Origin: an uncultured Opitutia bacterium
GTDB taxonomy: Bacteria; Verrucomicrobiota; Verrucomicrobiia; Opitutales; Opitutaceae
Direction of reading: 5' to 3'
Assembly (NCBI GenBank): GCA_903825285.1
Contig: CAIJZY010000055.1
Span: 1-64,000 of the forward strand
DNA length: 64,000 nt
Below are positions 8,308 through 16,088 of the stretch, piece by piece (the first letter of the stretch is position 1; each line of letters begins with the position of its first letter). Position numbers and translations under genes: made by a program. The notes below the pieces were generated by a model. The model saw only the letters and a list, made by a program, of their open reading frames with translations, was not told the DNA's origin and did not search any database.

Positions 8308-8544
8308 ACCGTGAGCACGCCCAAGTTCAAGCCCTTCGACGTCCGGCCCAACCTCGCCCGCGGCGAGGAGCCGTTCGACCTCATCCGCGCCCGCGTGGAC
8401 GCGCTCCAGCCCGGGCAGGGCGTGACCATCATCGCGCCGTTCATGCCCGCGCCGCTGATCGAGCTCCTGAAGAGCGAGGGCTTCGAGTCCACCCTGGAGC
8501 GCCGGCCCGACGGCGCCTGGGCGGTCAACTTCTGGCGGACCTGA
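8308..8544 (+). CDS. DUF2249 domain protein
   Basis: 78 residues from a GTG at 8308, 8 bp after the SCO stop. The chain FDVRPNLARGEEPFDLIRARVDALQPGQGVTII and the end GAWAVNFWR match the TusA-like DUF2249 fold (D-x-R, then a GE-x-PF helix, then the PxPLxELL helix). DUF2249 genes recur beside hemerythrin/Ric and nitrogen-oxide respiration genes, but their biochemical role is unproven. There is no TusA-type catalytic cysteine. GTG is preferred because the frame upstream of it is the antisense-like extension of another gene's DNA. Confidence 0.75.
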   Translation, partial: TVSTPKFKPFDVRPNLARGEEPFDLIRARVDALQPGQGVTIIAPFMPAPLIELLKSEGFESTLERRPDGAWAVNFWRT

Positions 8545-8551
8545 TTTTACC

Positions 8552-8896
8552 ATGAAAAAGACCACCCTGCTCTCTCCCACCGACTCCGGCGTCTGCTCGC
8601 TGACGGCGCCTGTCGAGAATGTCGCGCACGGCATCGTCAGCCGCGCCGTGCTGACCACGCCCGGCCTGCGCCTGACGCTGTTTCACTTCGCCGCCGGCCA
8701 GGAGCTCTCCGAGCACACGAGCAAGGCCCGCGCACTCGTCCAGATCCTGAGCGGCGCCTGCGAGTTCACCGTCGGCCCGACGCAGCACGTGCTGAAGCCC
8801 GGCGACCTGCTCCACCTGCCTCCCGGCGCGCCGCACGCGGTGACCGCCCCTGAGGCCTTCTCGATGCTCCTGACCCAGGTGACGGAGGGCAGCTGA
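8552..8896 (+). CDS. Small cupin-domain protein
   Basis: 114 residues forming one cupin barrel. Motif 1 is HFAAGQELSEHTSKARALVQILSG (Glu/His metal-ligand region) and motif 2 is PGDLLHLPPGAPHAV with the conserved terminal His. There is no signal peptide, so it is cytoplasmic. Small cupins of this kind accompany DUF2249 and Ric genes in denitrification neighbourhoods, where a metal- or NO-related role is suspected but unproven. It starts 7 bp after the DUF2249 stop and is the last gene of the nirK transcription unit before a hairpin. Confidence 0.8.
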   Translation: MKKTTLLSPTDSGVCSLTAPVENVAHGIVSRAVLTTPGLRLTLFHFAAGQELSEHTSKARALVQILSGACEFTVGPTQHVLKPGDLLHLPPGAPHAVTAPEAFSMLLTQVTEGS

Positions 8897-8912
8897 CGCT
8901 GCTGGGAAACCC

Positions 8913-8956
8913 CTCATCCACGCCAATCAGGTTCGGACCCGATTGGCGTGCATGAG
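8913..8956. terminator. Bidirectional hairpin between the cupin gene and ric
   Basis: Arms 8913-8928 (core CACGCCAATC) and 8941-8956 (core GATTGGCGTG) pair over 16 bp with one mismatch and a 12-nt loop. It lies between two convergent genes. There is no clear T-run, so it may be a weak or factor-assisted terminator. Confidence 0.55.
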
Positions 8957-8978
8957 TGAAAATTGGCGGTTTCCCCTC

Positions 8979-9695
8979 CTAATTCCGACTGGCCCGCTCA
9001 ATGGTCCGCGGAAACAGGATGTTGTTCTCCTTGTGGACGTGGCGGTGCAGGTCGGACTCGAACTCCAGCAGGCCGGCAAGCAGCGCCCGGTGCGTGTTGC
9101 ACGCCTCGGTATCGGGCAGGAAGCCGTTGGTCAGCTCGCGCAGGCGCGCGGTGGCCTTGCCGGCCGACTCGTGCTCGGCCTCCATCTGCCGGATCGGGTT
9201 CGCGATCGAGCCGCAGTGAAAGCCGTCGCCCGTGCCCGCGTCGATCTGACGGACAAAGGGAAACAAAATGCCCTCCTCCTTCTGCATGTGGCTGAGCATC
9301 TCGTCCGCCAGTGCGCCGACCGTCTGCCAGACCTCCGTGAGGCGGGCGTCGCGCCACGCGTGCTTGCGGGCGACGCGCTCGGCCATCTCGACCAGCCGCG
9401 GCAGCTCGGACTTCACGTAGAGGTGGTGCGTCTGCTCAATGTGGTCGGCCAGCTCGGTCAGGGTCATGCCCGCCGCATCCACCTCGGACGCCACGGCCTC
9501 CCCGGCGGCCGCCAGCGCGGCCAGGAGCGTCTGCGGGTCGAGGCCCGCCCGCGCGCAGGCCTGCGCGAGCGTCTGCCTGCCGCCGCAGCAGTAGTCGAGC
9601 TGCAGCCGCTCGAACACGCGCGCCATCGCGGGACGGGCGGCGACGATTTCGCCGAGGGTGGAATCGGGGGTGAGAGTGGGCGTGGTGGAGATCAT
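8979..9695 (-). CDS. ric: Iron-sulfur cluster repair di-iron protein Ric (YtfE/ScdA/NorA type)
   Basis: 238 residues from the ATG at 9695; an in-frame ATG at 9716 would add 7. The N-terminal ScdA domain carries LDYCCGGRQTLAQAC (35-47), and the hemerythrin-like four-helix domain supplies likely di-iron ligands His91, His136, Glu140, His175, His219 and Glu223 (HVHKENNILFPR). Ric repairs Fe-S and di-iron centres damaged by nitric oxide or peroxide and is often induced by NO through FNR/DNR/NsrR-type regulators. The shared TTGAC-N4-GTCAA site lies 47 bp upstream of the 9695 start. The start at 9695 fits activator geometry better, since -41.5 from the site would place transcription start near 9708. 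Confidence 0.93.
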   Translation of the reverse strand: MISTTPTLTPDSTLGEIVAARPAMARVFERLQLDYCCGGRQTLAQACARAGLDPQTLLAALAAAGEAVASEVDAAGMTLTELADHIEQTHHLYVKSELPRLVEMAERVARKHAWRDARLTEVWQTVGALADEMLSHMQKEEGILFPFVRQIDAGTGDGFHCGSIANPIRQMEAEHESAGKATARLRELTNGFLPDTEACNTHRALLAGLLEFESDLHRHVHKENNILFPRTIERASRN

Positions 9696-9742
9696 GGTGG
9701 ATGGGTTCGCCTCCATCCTGCCGCATCCGCTCCCGCCGCGCC

Positions 9743-9756
9743 TTGACGCAGGTCAA
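9743..9756. promoter_or_regulatory. FNR/DNR-type operator between ric and the Crp/Fnr gene
   Basis: TTGACGCAGGTCAA is identical to the nirK site at 5142-5155. It sits between divergent ric (minus) and the regulator gene (plus), and could activate ric, autoregulate the regulator, or both. Neither side shows a convincing -10 hexamer at the class II distance, so direction is undecided. Confidence 0.75.
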
Positions 9757-9816
9757 GCTCCGGGCGGACGGCCGCCTTCTCCTTGCCGCGGGCGCCTTCG
9801 CGGCAAAGCTTGCGCC

Positions 9817-10536
9817 ATGCCCGCACCGCATCGCCCCGCCGACCTGAAGCTCACCGGCCTCGTCGGCACGCTGCGCTGCTGCCAGCTCTTCTCCGGGCTG
9901 TCAGGCGAGGACCTGGCGGTCATCGCGGGTTTTGTGGTCGTGCAGCCGCTGGCGAAGGACGAGTACCTGTTCCGCGAGGGCGAGCCGTCGCGCGGCTGCT
10001 ACCTCGTGCAGAGCGGCGCGGTGAACGTCCACCGCGTGAGCGCCACGGGCAAGGAGCAGGTCATCCATGTCTTCCGCTCGGGCGAGTCCTTCGCGGAGGC
10101 GGCGCTGGCCGCGCCGACCGGCTACCCCGCCAACGCCCGGGCCGTCGAGCCCAGCACCGTGCTGGTCATCCCCAAGGTGCCGATCCTCGACCTGATCGGC
10201 CGGCGGCCCGACCTGGCGATGCGCATGCTGGGCTCCATGAGCTCGCACCTGCGGGTGCTGGTGGGCATGCTGGACGACCTCACGCTCAAGGACGTCGAGA
10301 CGCGGCTCCTGAACTGGCTCGTGAAGCACGCCGCCAGCCGGCCTGGCGGACGAATCCAGCTGCCCGGGACGAAGCGCGTCCTCGCCGCCGAGCTGGGCAC
10401 GAGCAGCGAGACCCTCTCCCGCACGCTCGGCCGGCTGCGCGACCAGCGCCTGCTCACGGTCTCCGGCAAGGTCATCGTGGTTCACGACCTGCCCGCCCTG
10501 CAGACGATGCTGCGCCGCAACCTCGGCGAGAACTAG
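9817..10536 (+). CDS. Crp/Fnr-family regulator, DNR/NnrR-like
   Basis: 239 residues. An N-terminal cyclic-nucleotide-fold domain (LFSGLSGEDLAVIAGF to about residue 115) is joined by a long dimer helix (~125-160) to a winged helix. The recognition helix is GTSSETLSRTLGRLRDQ, with Glu198, Ser201 and Arg202 in the FNR-type E-x-x-S-R pattern, which reads TTGA-type half sites; this matches the TTGAC dyads at 5142 and 9743. The N-terminal cysteine cluster of FNR is absent (only Cys21-Cys22 pair nearby and Cys61), so it is unlikely to bind a 4Fe-4S cluster. DNR/NnrR relatives sense NO through haem. I infer control of nirK and ric. Confidence 0.88.
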   Translation: MPAPHRPADLKLTGLVGTLRCCQLFSGLSGEDLAVIAGFVVVQPLAKDEYLFREGEPSRGCYLVQSGAVNVHRVSATGKEQVIHVFRSGESFAEAALAAPTGYPANARAVEPSTVLVIPKVPILDLIGRRPDLAMRMLGSMSSHLRVLVGMLDDLTLKDVETRLLNWLVKHAASRPGGRIQLPGTKRVLAAELGTSSETLSRTLGRLRDQRLLTVSGKVIVVHDLPALQTMLRRNLGEN

Positions 10537-10548
10537 ACCGGCTGAACT

Positions 10549-10618
10549 TGTAGGGCGGGGTCGCTGACCCCGCCTGATCCGAGGTGTAAATCGGCGGGGT
10601 CAGCGACCCCGCCCTACA
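10549..10618. repeat. REPIN-like nested palindrome
   Basis: Two 26-base arms (10549-10574 and 10593-10618) are perfect inverse complements separated by 18 bases. Each arm is itself a hairpin, GGCGGGGTC-GCT-GACCCCGCC. Two inverted REP-type hairpins with a short spacer is the layout of a REPIN. It follows the regulator stop by 12 bp and may also act as a transcription barrier. Confidence 0.7.
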
Positions 10619-10696
10619 TCCCGCGGTTGGCTGCGGCGGAGGGCGCGGCTAAAACGCACTCGCCCCGCGCGGCGCGAATGTGCAGCGTGACCCCTT

Positions 10697-11410
10697 ATGT
10701 CAGATGCCGCGACACCTCCCGCCCCCGCCTTGGAAGCCCCCTGGCGCGCCAGCCTGCGGGCGGCGCGGGCCAACGTCGTGCCCGGCCTCGTGCTTTGGTC
10801 GGTCGGCCTCGTGCTCGTGCTGGCGTATTATTTCCATCCGGCCACCCACGCCGCGCTTGAAAGCGTCACCGGCCTGCGCGACCGGATGGGCCTGCTGTTC
10901 CCGATGCTCGGCACGGTGATCTGCGGCGCCCTCCTGCCGGTGCTCTACCTGCGCAGCGATCCCGCCACGCGCGGCGACTACCAGCTGCGGAACTGCGCCT
11001 TCCTCGCCCTCTTCTGGGCGTACAAGGGCGTGGAGGTCGAGCTGTGGTACCGGCTGCTGGCCTACCTCGTCGGCTCCGGGCACAACGTCCAGACGATCGC
11101 GATCAAGTGCGTGCTCGACCAGTTCGTCTATTGCCCGCTCTTCGCCGTGCCCATGACCGTGCTCGGGCTGTCCTTCAACCACGCCGGGCTGCGGTGGGAG
11201 CCGCTGCTGGCCGACTTCCGCGCCGGCCGCTGGTACCGCCGCCAGATCCTGCCGACCCTCATCGCCAACGCCGCCATCTGGATCCCCGTCGTGTGCCTCG
11301 TCTATGCCCTGCCGCTGTCGCTGCAGACCCTGCTCTTCGACCTCGTGCTCTGCTTCTACATCCTGACGGTCGCGCACATCACCCGCCGCGCGCATGCGGC
11401 GAAACCCTGA
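10697..11410 (+). CDS. Multi-pass membrane protein, faintly Mpv17-like
   Basis: 237 residues with five or six hydrophobic segments: near residues 30-46, 68-86, 100-118, 140-160, and a double stretch at 185-230 (LIANAAIWIPVVCLVYALP and TLLFDLVLCFYILTVAH). KCVLDQFVYCPLFAVPMTVLG and the following RRQILPTLIANAAIWIPVV recall the K-x-x-x-DQ...P and W-x-x-WP-x-Q region of Mpv17/PMP22 proteins, but the match is by eye and weak. There are no catalytic motifs. It sits between the NO-type regulator plus palindrome and the dsbD gene. Function unknown. Confidence 0.6.
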   Translation: MSDAATPPAPALEAPWRASLRAARANVVPGLVLWSVGLVLVLAYYFHPATHAALESVTGLRDRMGLLFPMLGTVICGALLPVLYLRSDPATRGDYQLRNCAFLALFWAYKGVEVELWYRLLAYLVGSGHNVQTIAIKCVLDQFVYCPLFAVPMTVLGLSFNHAGLRWEPLLADFRAGRWYRRQILPTLIANAAIWIPVVCLVYALPLSLQTLLFDLVLCFYILTVAHITRRAHAAKP

Positions 11411-11557
11411 GGCCGCGGCCGGGGGTTTGGGCCGAACGACCCATAGGCAGCCCGGGCCGTTTCGCGTAGCATGTTTCTGCCCTGTTACCTACGGCGGCTT
11501 GCCGTGCGGTGCGGGATTCTTTGCCTTCTATCCGGTCTCCCACACTGTTTCTCCCCC

Positions 11558-13675
11558 ATGATGAACCTGCGCCCCCACCTCCTGAAGTGCGTGCTGGCCC
11601 TCGCCGCCCTGGTCCTCGCGGCCGTGCCGTCCGCCCGCGCCGAAACCCACGTCCAGGTGTCGCTCGTCTCCGCCCAGGCCTCGATCCAGCCCGGCCAAAA
11701 GTTCACCGTCGCGCTCCGCCTGGTGCATGACGAGCACTGGCACACCTACTGGATCAACCCCGGCACCGGCCTCGTCACGTCGCTCAACTGGACCCTCCCC
11801 GCGGGCTTCACCGCGGGCGACATCCAGTGGCCCGCACCACACGTGCTCAAGGACCACACCGGCACCGTCGTCGGCAACGGTTACGAGGGGGATGTCCTGC
11901 TGCCTGTCACCCTCACCACCCCCGCCAACCTCAAGCCGGGCTCCTCGGTGACACTCGCCGCGGGCGCCGAGTGGCTGATGTGCGATGAGGTCTGCATGCC
12001 CGGCGACGCCCAGGTCAGCCTCACCCTGCCGGTCACTGCCGAGGCCCCCGCGCCCGACGCCACGTGGGGCGCCAAGGTCACGGCCGCCGTCGCCGCCCTC
12101 CCCCGCGCCGACGCCGCGTGGAGCGTTTCCGCCACCCGCGCCGCCAAGTCCGTCACGCTCACCGTCAAACCGGTTTCAGGCCAGCCGGCCGCGACTCCCT
12201 CGCCCGCCGACCTCCATTTCTTCGCGGACGACAACTACGTCGCCTACGAGCAGCCGCAGGACGTGAAGGCCGACGGCAAGGGCGGCTTCGTGCTGACGCT
12301 GCCCATCTCGCCCGACGGCCCCGCCAATGCCAAGCGGCTGGTCGGCGTGCTGACCGCCGAGCATGGCTGGCTGCCCGACGGCTCGCTGCGCGGGCTGCGG
12401 GTGGACGTGGATTTCAACGGCGCGGCCGCCGCCGCCTCCCCCGCCGCGGCCACGGGCACACCGCCGCCCGCGGCGGGCAGCCTGATCGGCACGCTCGCGC
12501 TGGCGCTCATCGGCGGGCTGATCCTCAACCTCATGCCCTGCGTGTTCCCGGTGCTCGGCATCAAGATCCTCGGCTTCGTGAACCAGTCCGGCAACGAGCG
12601 CGGCAAGGTCGTCGCGCACGGCCTCGTGTTCGCGCTCGGCGTGCTGCTCTCGTTCTGGACGCTGGCCGGCGTGCTGGCGCTGCTGCGCTCGGGCGGCGCC
12701 CAGCTGGGCTGGGGCTTCCAGCTCCAGTCGCCCGGGTTCGTGTTCATGCTCGCGGCACTGATGCTCGTCTTCGCGCTCAACATGAGCGGCCTGTTCGAGT
12801 TCGGCCTCGCGGCGACCGGCGTGGGCTCGGGCCTGCAATCGAAGTCCGGCTACGTGGGCTCGTTCTTCACCGGCGTGCTCGCGACGGTCGTCGCCACGCC
12901 CTGCTCCGCGCCGTTCCTCGCGCCTGCGCTCGGCGCCGCGCTCGCGCTGCCCGTCGCGGAGTCGTTCCTGATCTTCACCGCCATCGCCGTCGGACTCGCG
13001 CTGCCGTACCTGCTGCTCTCGATCTTCCCGCAGGCCGTGAAGGTGCTGCCGCGCCCCGGCGCGTGGATGGAGACCTTCAAGCAGTTCATGGCCTTCCCGC
13101 TCTATGCGACGGTTGGCTACCTGATCTGGGTGCTCGCCGGCCAGGCGTCGGAGTCCGGCCTGCTCATGGCGCTGTTCGGCCTCGTGCTCGTCGCGATGGG
13201 CGTGTGGTTCTACGGCCGCTGGAACGCCCCCGGCGCCTCGGCCGGACGCGCGCGCTTCGGGCTCATCGCCGGCGTCGCCGTGCTCGCGCTCGGCGGCTGG
13301 ACCGGCTGGCCGCAGGCACCCGCGGCCAACGAGGTCACGTGGGAAAAATGGAGCCCCGAGACCGTCGCCAAGCTCCGCGCCGAGGGCCGCATCGTGTACG
13401 TGGACTTCACCGCCCGCTGGTGCGCGACCTGCCAGGCGAACAAGAAGCTGGTGTTCCACTCGCAGGAGGTCCTCGAGTATTTCCGGACCAAGAAGATCGC
13501 GACCCTGCGCGGCGACTGGACCAACAAGGACCCGCAGATCACCGCCGAGCTCGCCGCGTACCACCGCAGCGCTGTCCCCTTCAATTTGATCTGGATGCCC
13601 GGCAAGGCCGACCCGGTGCTACTGCCGGAACTGCTCACACCTGACACCGTGCTCACCGCGCTGAAGGCGCCGTGA
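11558..13675 (+). CDS. dsbD: DsbD-family thiol:disulfide interchange protein
   Basis: 705 residues from the ATG at 11558, which gives a clean signal peptide ending PSARA. Residues 30-290 form a DsbD/ScsB-type periplasmic domain (WHTYWINPGTGL, Cys142 and Cys146 in LMCDEVCMPGD). Residues ~308-600 are the eight-helix transmembrane domain with Cys328 (LMPCVFPVLG) and a second Cys in ATPCSAPFLAPALG. The C-terminal thioredoxin domain has Trp621-Cys622-x-x-Cys625 and a cis-Pro loop (AVPFNL). It passes electrons from cytoplasmic thioredoxin to periplasmic targets, for example cytochrome c maturation or SCO proteins, both relevant to the upstream nirK island. An upstream in-frame ATG at 11471 would spoil the signal peptide. 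Confidence 0.93.
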   Translation: MMNLRPHLLKCVLALAALVLAAVPSARAETHVQVSLVSAQASIQPGQKFTVALRLVHDEHWHTYWINPGTGLVTSLNWTLPAGFTAGDIQWPAPHVLKDHTGTVVGNGYEGDVLLPVTLTTPANLKPGSSVTLAAGAEWLMCDEVCMPGDAQVSLTLPVTAEAPAPDATWGAKVTAAVAALPRADAAWSVSATRAAKSVTLTVKPVSGQPAATPSPADLHFFADDNYVAYEQPQDVKADGKGGFVLTLPISPDGPANAKRLVGVLTAEHGWLPDGSLRGLRVDVDFNGAAAAASPAAATGTPPPAAGSLIGTLALALIGGLILNLMPCVFPVLGIKILGFVNQSGNERGKVVAHGLVFALGVLLSFWTLAGVLALLRSGGAQLGWGFQLQSPGFVFMLAALMLVFALNMSGLFEFGLAATGVGSGLQSKSGYVGSFFTGVLATVVATPCSAPFLAPALGAALALPVAESFLIFTAIAVGLALPYLLLSIFPQAVKVLPRPGAWMETFKQFMAFPLYATVGYLIWVLAGQASESGLLMALFGLVLVAMGVWFYGRWNAPGASAGRARFGLIAGVAVLALGGWTGWPQAPAANEVTWEKWSPETVAKLRAEGRIVYVDFTARWCATCQANKKLVFHSQEVLEYFRTKKIATLRGDWTNKDPQITAELAAYHRSAVPFNLIWMPGKADPVLLPELLTPDTVLTALKAP

Positions 13676-13744
13676 ACCAGGGGAACAAAATTTGGAACGA
13701 TCCCGAGACCGTATGATTCGCGGCCACGCGTGTTGCGATGGTGC

Positions 13745-15583
13745 CTATTGGCCCGAACCCTTCCAAGCGTTGTAAAGCGCCCTCTGCTCCGGAGTCAGAC
13801 TCGCCAAGACCATATCCTGCGACTCAAGCGCCTTCTTGGCGTCCGCCATCTGTTGCTGAACCTGCTCGGGGGAATCGACAAAGTGAATGGCCCGGGCGGG
13901 AGTAAAACCGGCCCGCTGCTCCGGCGTCAGGCTGGCCATGAACCGATCCCTCCGCTCGCGATTGATCGCCTGGAGTTGCTCTGCAAACAGGAAGCCCATG
14001 CTGACCGTGACACCACCATCCTCTGGGGCCCGAAAAATCTGCACAACTTCGGCGCCCTGCAGGTAGCTCATCAGGATCGCGATCTTCCCTTCGCGGTTGA
14101 TCTTCGGCCAAGCCAGCGCGAGTTCGTGCGGAACGGCTTCCCCCCGCATGCTTTCGCGCCGGCGAGCCTGTGCCTGAGGGGTGAGAAACCGGTCCGCCAA
14201 GAGTTGGGGAAACTTCACTGTCTCAGGATTCTTCAGGTTCAGGACGCGGGCGTTGCCGGACCGGGTGAGCAGCGTGACCTGCCGGGTCGCCACGTCGATT
14301 TCCTGGACACCCAACCCCATGATGCCGGACTTCCGGCTCAGGAGCACCGGTTCTCCCTCCACATCCACGATCGCGAGCGGCACGCCGCCCACTTCGTCAA
14401 CCGCGCGCAATTCGAGGTTGCCGTGCTCCTCCCACTCGAGGATGCGCGCCAGCCGGTCCTTCACGCGGGCACGCTGTTCCGCAGTGAGTTCGGGAAGACG
14501 ATGCGGCACCGCCGGGCCGGCCGGCTCGGCGGGTTTTTCCTGAGTGAATCCGATCAAGGCAAAGCCGCTTACCAACGCGATGCTGATAACGGCGCGGGTG
14601 ACGCTCACGGGACGAAAGTTGGATATCATGGCGAATCTCCTGAGCAGTTGGCGTTTGTTTTCGACGATCCCGACCGCAGCGGGCAGGGCCACCGTCGTCT
14701 GTTGGGCACTTAAAACCTTGAGCAGCACATCCCCGTATTCACTTGGTTCAGCACCCACGGCATGCCGCAGGACGAAGTCATCGCAGGCCAGTTCGGTGTC
14801 ATTCACGCCGAGGCGGATGGCCAGCCAGGCCAGCGGATTGAACCACTGGACCGCCGCGGCGAGGTGAAGGAGGCTCAGGACCCACAAGTCCCTCCGGTGG
14901 TAGTGTCCGAGCTCGTGCAACATGACCCAGCGCAATTCCGCCTCGGAGAGTTCGCCGGCCAAGTGACTGGGAAAAAGCAACCGGGCCCGCAACACGCCGC
15001 ACAGCGCGGGTGACGACACCAGATCCGTCATCGCGATTCGGGGCAGGCGCTGGAATCCCAGCTCCTCGCCGGCCGCGCGAAACGCCCGCTCCACGCTCGC
15101 ATCGAGGGCCGTCGTCCCATGCCGCAATTTCCGGTTCAACCGGACAATCGACAGCCCGCGCATGGCCAGCAGGCCGCCCGCGATTCCCAGCCAGGCGGCG
15201 GTGAGCCACTGACTGGACCGCATCATGGACCAGGCCGCGGGCCGTGGTGCGCTCGCGGTGGCGGGCACACGATTGAAATCCGAGAGTCGGACGGGGACCT
15301 GGCTGGCGACGGGGACTGCCGGCAAGAATCCTGCCTCCACTGCCGACTGGGGCGCCGGCTGGCTGGCAGTCAGCCCGGGAGCAAAACTGAAAGGACTCCA
15401 GCGGACGGGAATGGTCAGTGGCACGAGCCAAACCAGGGCGATCACAACCCAGGCTGCCGCCAGCACTCGCGCGGGAACCTGGCGGCGGCCCGCGAACCTG
15501 ACGACCAGGAGCAGGCCCATCAGCACGGCGCCTCGGCAGGATGCCGCGACGAACAACGACAACAGGCCTTCCCCGGTGATCAC
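13745..15583 (-). CDS. BlaR1/MecR1-like M56 membrane metallopeptidase without a penicillin-binding domain
   Basis: 612 residues. Membrane helices near residues 8-28, 38-60, 125-143 and one at ~325-345 flank a cytoplasmic zinc-peptidase domain with His223-Glu224-x-x-His227 (LHELGHYHRRD) and the downstream NDTELACDDF ligand. This is the M56 architecture of BlaR1, which cleaves the partner repressor. The C-terminal ~270 residues, expected outside the membrane, lack transpeptidase SxxK/KTG motifs; they contain repeated LTxEQRA stretches (ELTAEQRARVKDRL, SLTPEQRAGF, SLTPEQRALYNAW) resembling Spy/CpxP-type helices. The signal sensed is therefore probably not a beta-lactam. The ATG overlaps the blaI stop by 4 nt, indicating translational coupling. 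Confidence 0.88.
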   Translation of the reverse strand: MITGEGLLSLFVAASCRGAVLMGLLLVVRFAGRRQVPARVLAAAWVVIALVWLVPLTIPVRWSPFSFAPGLTASQPAPQSAVEAGFLPAVPVASQVPVRLSDFNRVPATASAPRPAAWSMMRSSQWLTAAWLGIAGGLLAMRGLSIVRLNRKLRHGTTALDASVERAFRAAGEELGFQRLPRIAMTDLVSSPALCGVLRARLLFPSHLAGELSEAELRWVMLHELGHYHRRDLWVLSLLHLAAAVQWFNPLAWLAIRLGVNDTELACDDFVLRHAVGAEPSEYGDVLLKVLSAQQTTVALPAAVGIVENKRQLLRRFAMISNFRPVSVTRAVISIALVSGFALIGFTQEKPAEPAGPAVPHRLPELTAEQRARVKDRLARILEWEEHGNLELRAVDEVGGVPLAIVDVEGEPVLLSRKSGIMGLGVQEIDVATRQVTLLTRSGNARVLNLKNPETVKFPQLLADRFLTPQAQARRRESMRGEAVPHELALAWPKINREGKIAILMSYLQGAEVVQIFRAPEDGGVTVSMGFLFAEQLQAINRERRDRFMASLTPEQRAGFTPARAIHFVDSPEQVQQQMADAKKALESQDMVLASLTPEQRALYNAWKGSGQ

Positions 15584-15954
15584 TTGCGGCCTTTCTTCTT
15601 CCGCAGCAGATCCTGCAGCTCCTGGATCTCCTCTTTGCTGAGCGTGGCCTGTTCGCAGAAATGCACGAGCAGCGGCCCGGCGGCACCCTGAAACACCCGC
15701 TGCATAAAATGCCGGCTTTCCTGCGCCACGCCCTGTTCCCGGCGCAGGAGCGGCGAGTAAACGTTAATGTTGCCGTCCTTTGTTACCTTGAGGACGCCCT
15801 TCTCCACCAGGCGTGCGAGAAAAGTGTTCACCGTCTTCTGCGCCCATGCGTGTCCGGCGGGCAGTGCCGCGAAGACCTCGGCCGCCGTCACTGGATGACG
15901 GGCCCACACGGCATTCATCACTTCCCACTCGGCGCTCGAAATTTTCGGCTTCAT
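15580..15954 (-). CDS. BlaI/MecI/CopY-family repressor
   Basis: 124 residues. The N-terminal winged helix reads KISSAEWEVMNAVWARHPVTAAEVFAAL, then KTVNTFLARLVEKGVLKVTKDGNINVYSPLL, the standard BlaI recognition and wing region. The C-terminal dimer helix is EQATLSKEEIQELQDLLRKKK. The family represses its own operon and is inactivated by cleavage by a BlaR1-type peptidase, here the next gene. A TACAAATGTA dyad four bases upstream of the ATG is the expected operator. The gene pair is self-contained; no beta-lactamase gene is adjacent. Confidence 0.93.
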   Translation of the reverse strand: MKPKISSAEWEVMNAVWARHPVTAAEVFAALPAGHAWAQKTVNTFLARLVEKGVLKVTKDGNINVYSPLLRREQGVAQESRHFMQRVFQGAAGPLLVHFCEQATLSKEEIQELQDLLRKKKGRK

Positions 15955-15958
15955 GCGT

Positions 15959-15995
15959 GTTCCTACAAATGTAGGTGTCCTACGTTTGTAGGAAC
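15959..15995. promoter_or_regulatory. BlaI-type operator, paired dyads
   Basis: TACAAATGTA (15964-15973) is a perfect TACA-N2-TGTA dyad, and TACGTTTGTA (15981-15990) is a near copy. Together they form a larger inverted repeat of 17-base arms (15959-15975, 15979-15995) with one mismatch. The element starts 4 bp from the blaI ATG, so bound repressor would block its own transcription. The divergent gene at 16089 begins 94 bp away and could share it. Confidence 0.85.
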
Positions 15996-16088
15996 GTCAA
16001 GCGCCGAAACCCGCGACCGGACTGGGCTCGCCCGCCATTTTGGTTCGTGTCGCGGGCTCAACCCGCATGGGATGGCGGGTCATCGGAC

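Noticed and set aside
13676-13744. Terminator between dsbD and the BlaR1-like gene
   Set aside because: No convincing stem-loop in the 69-base gap.
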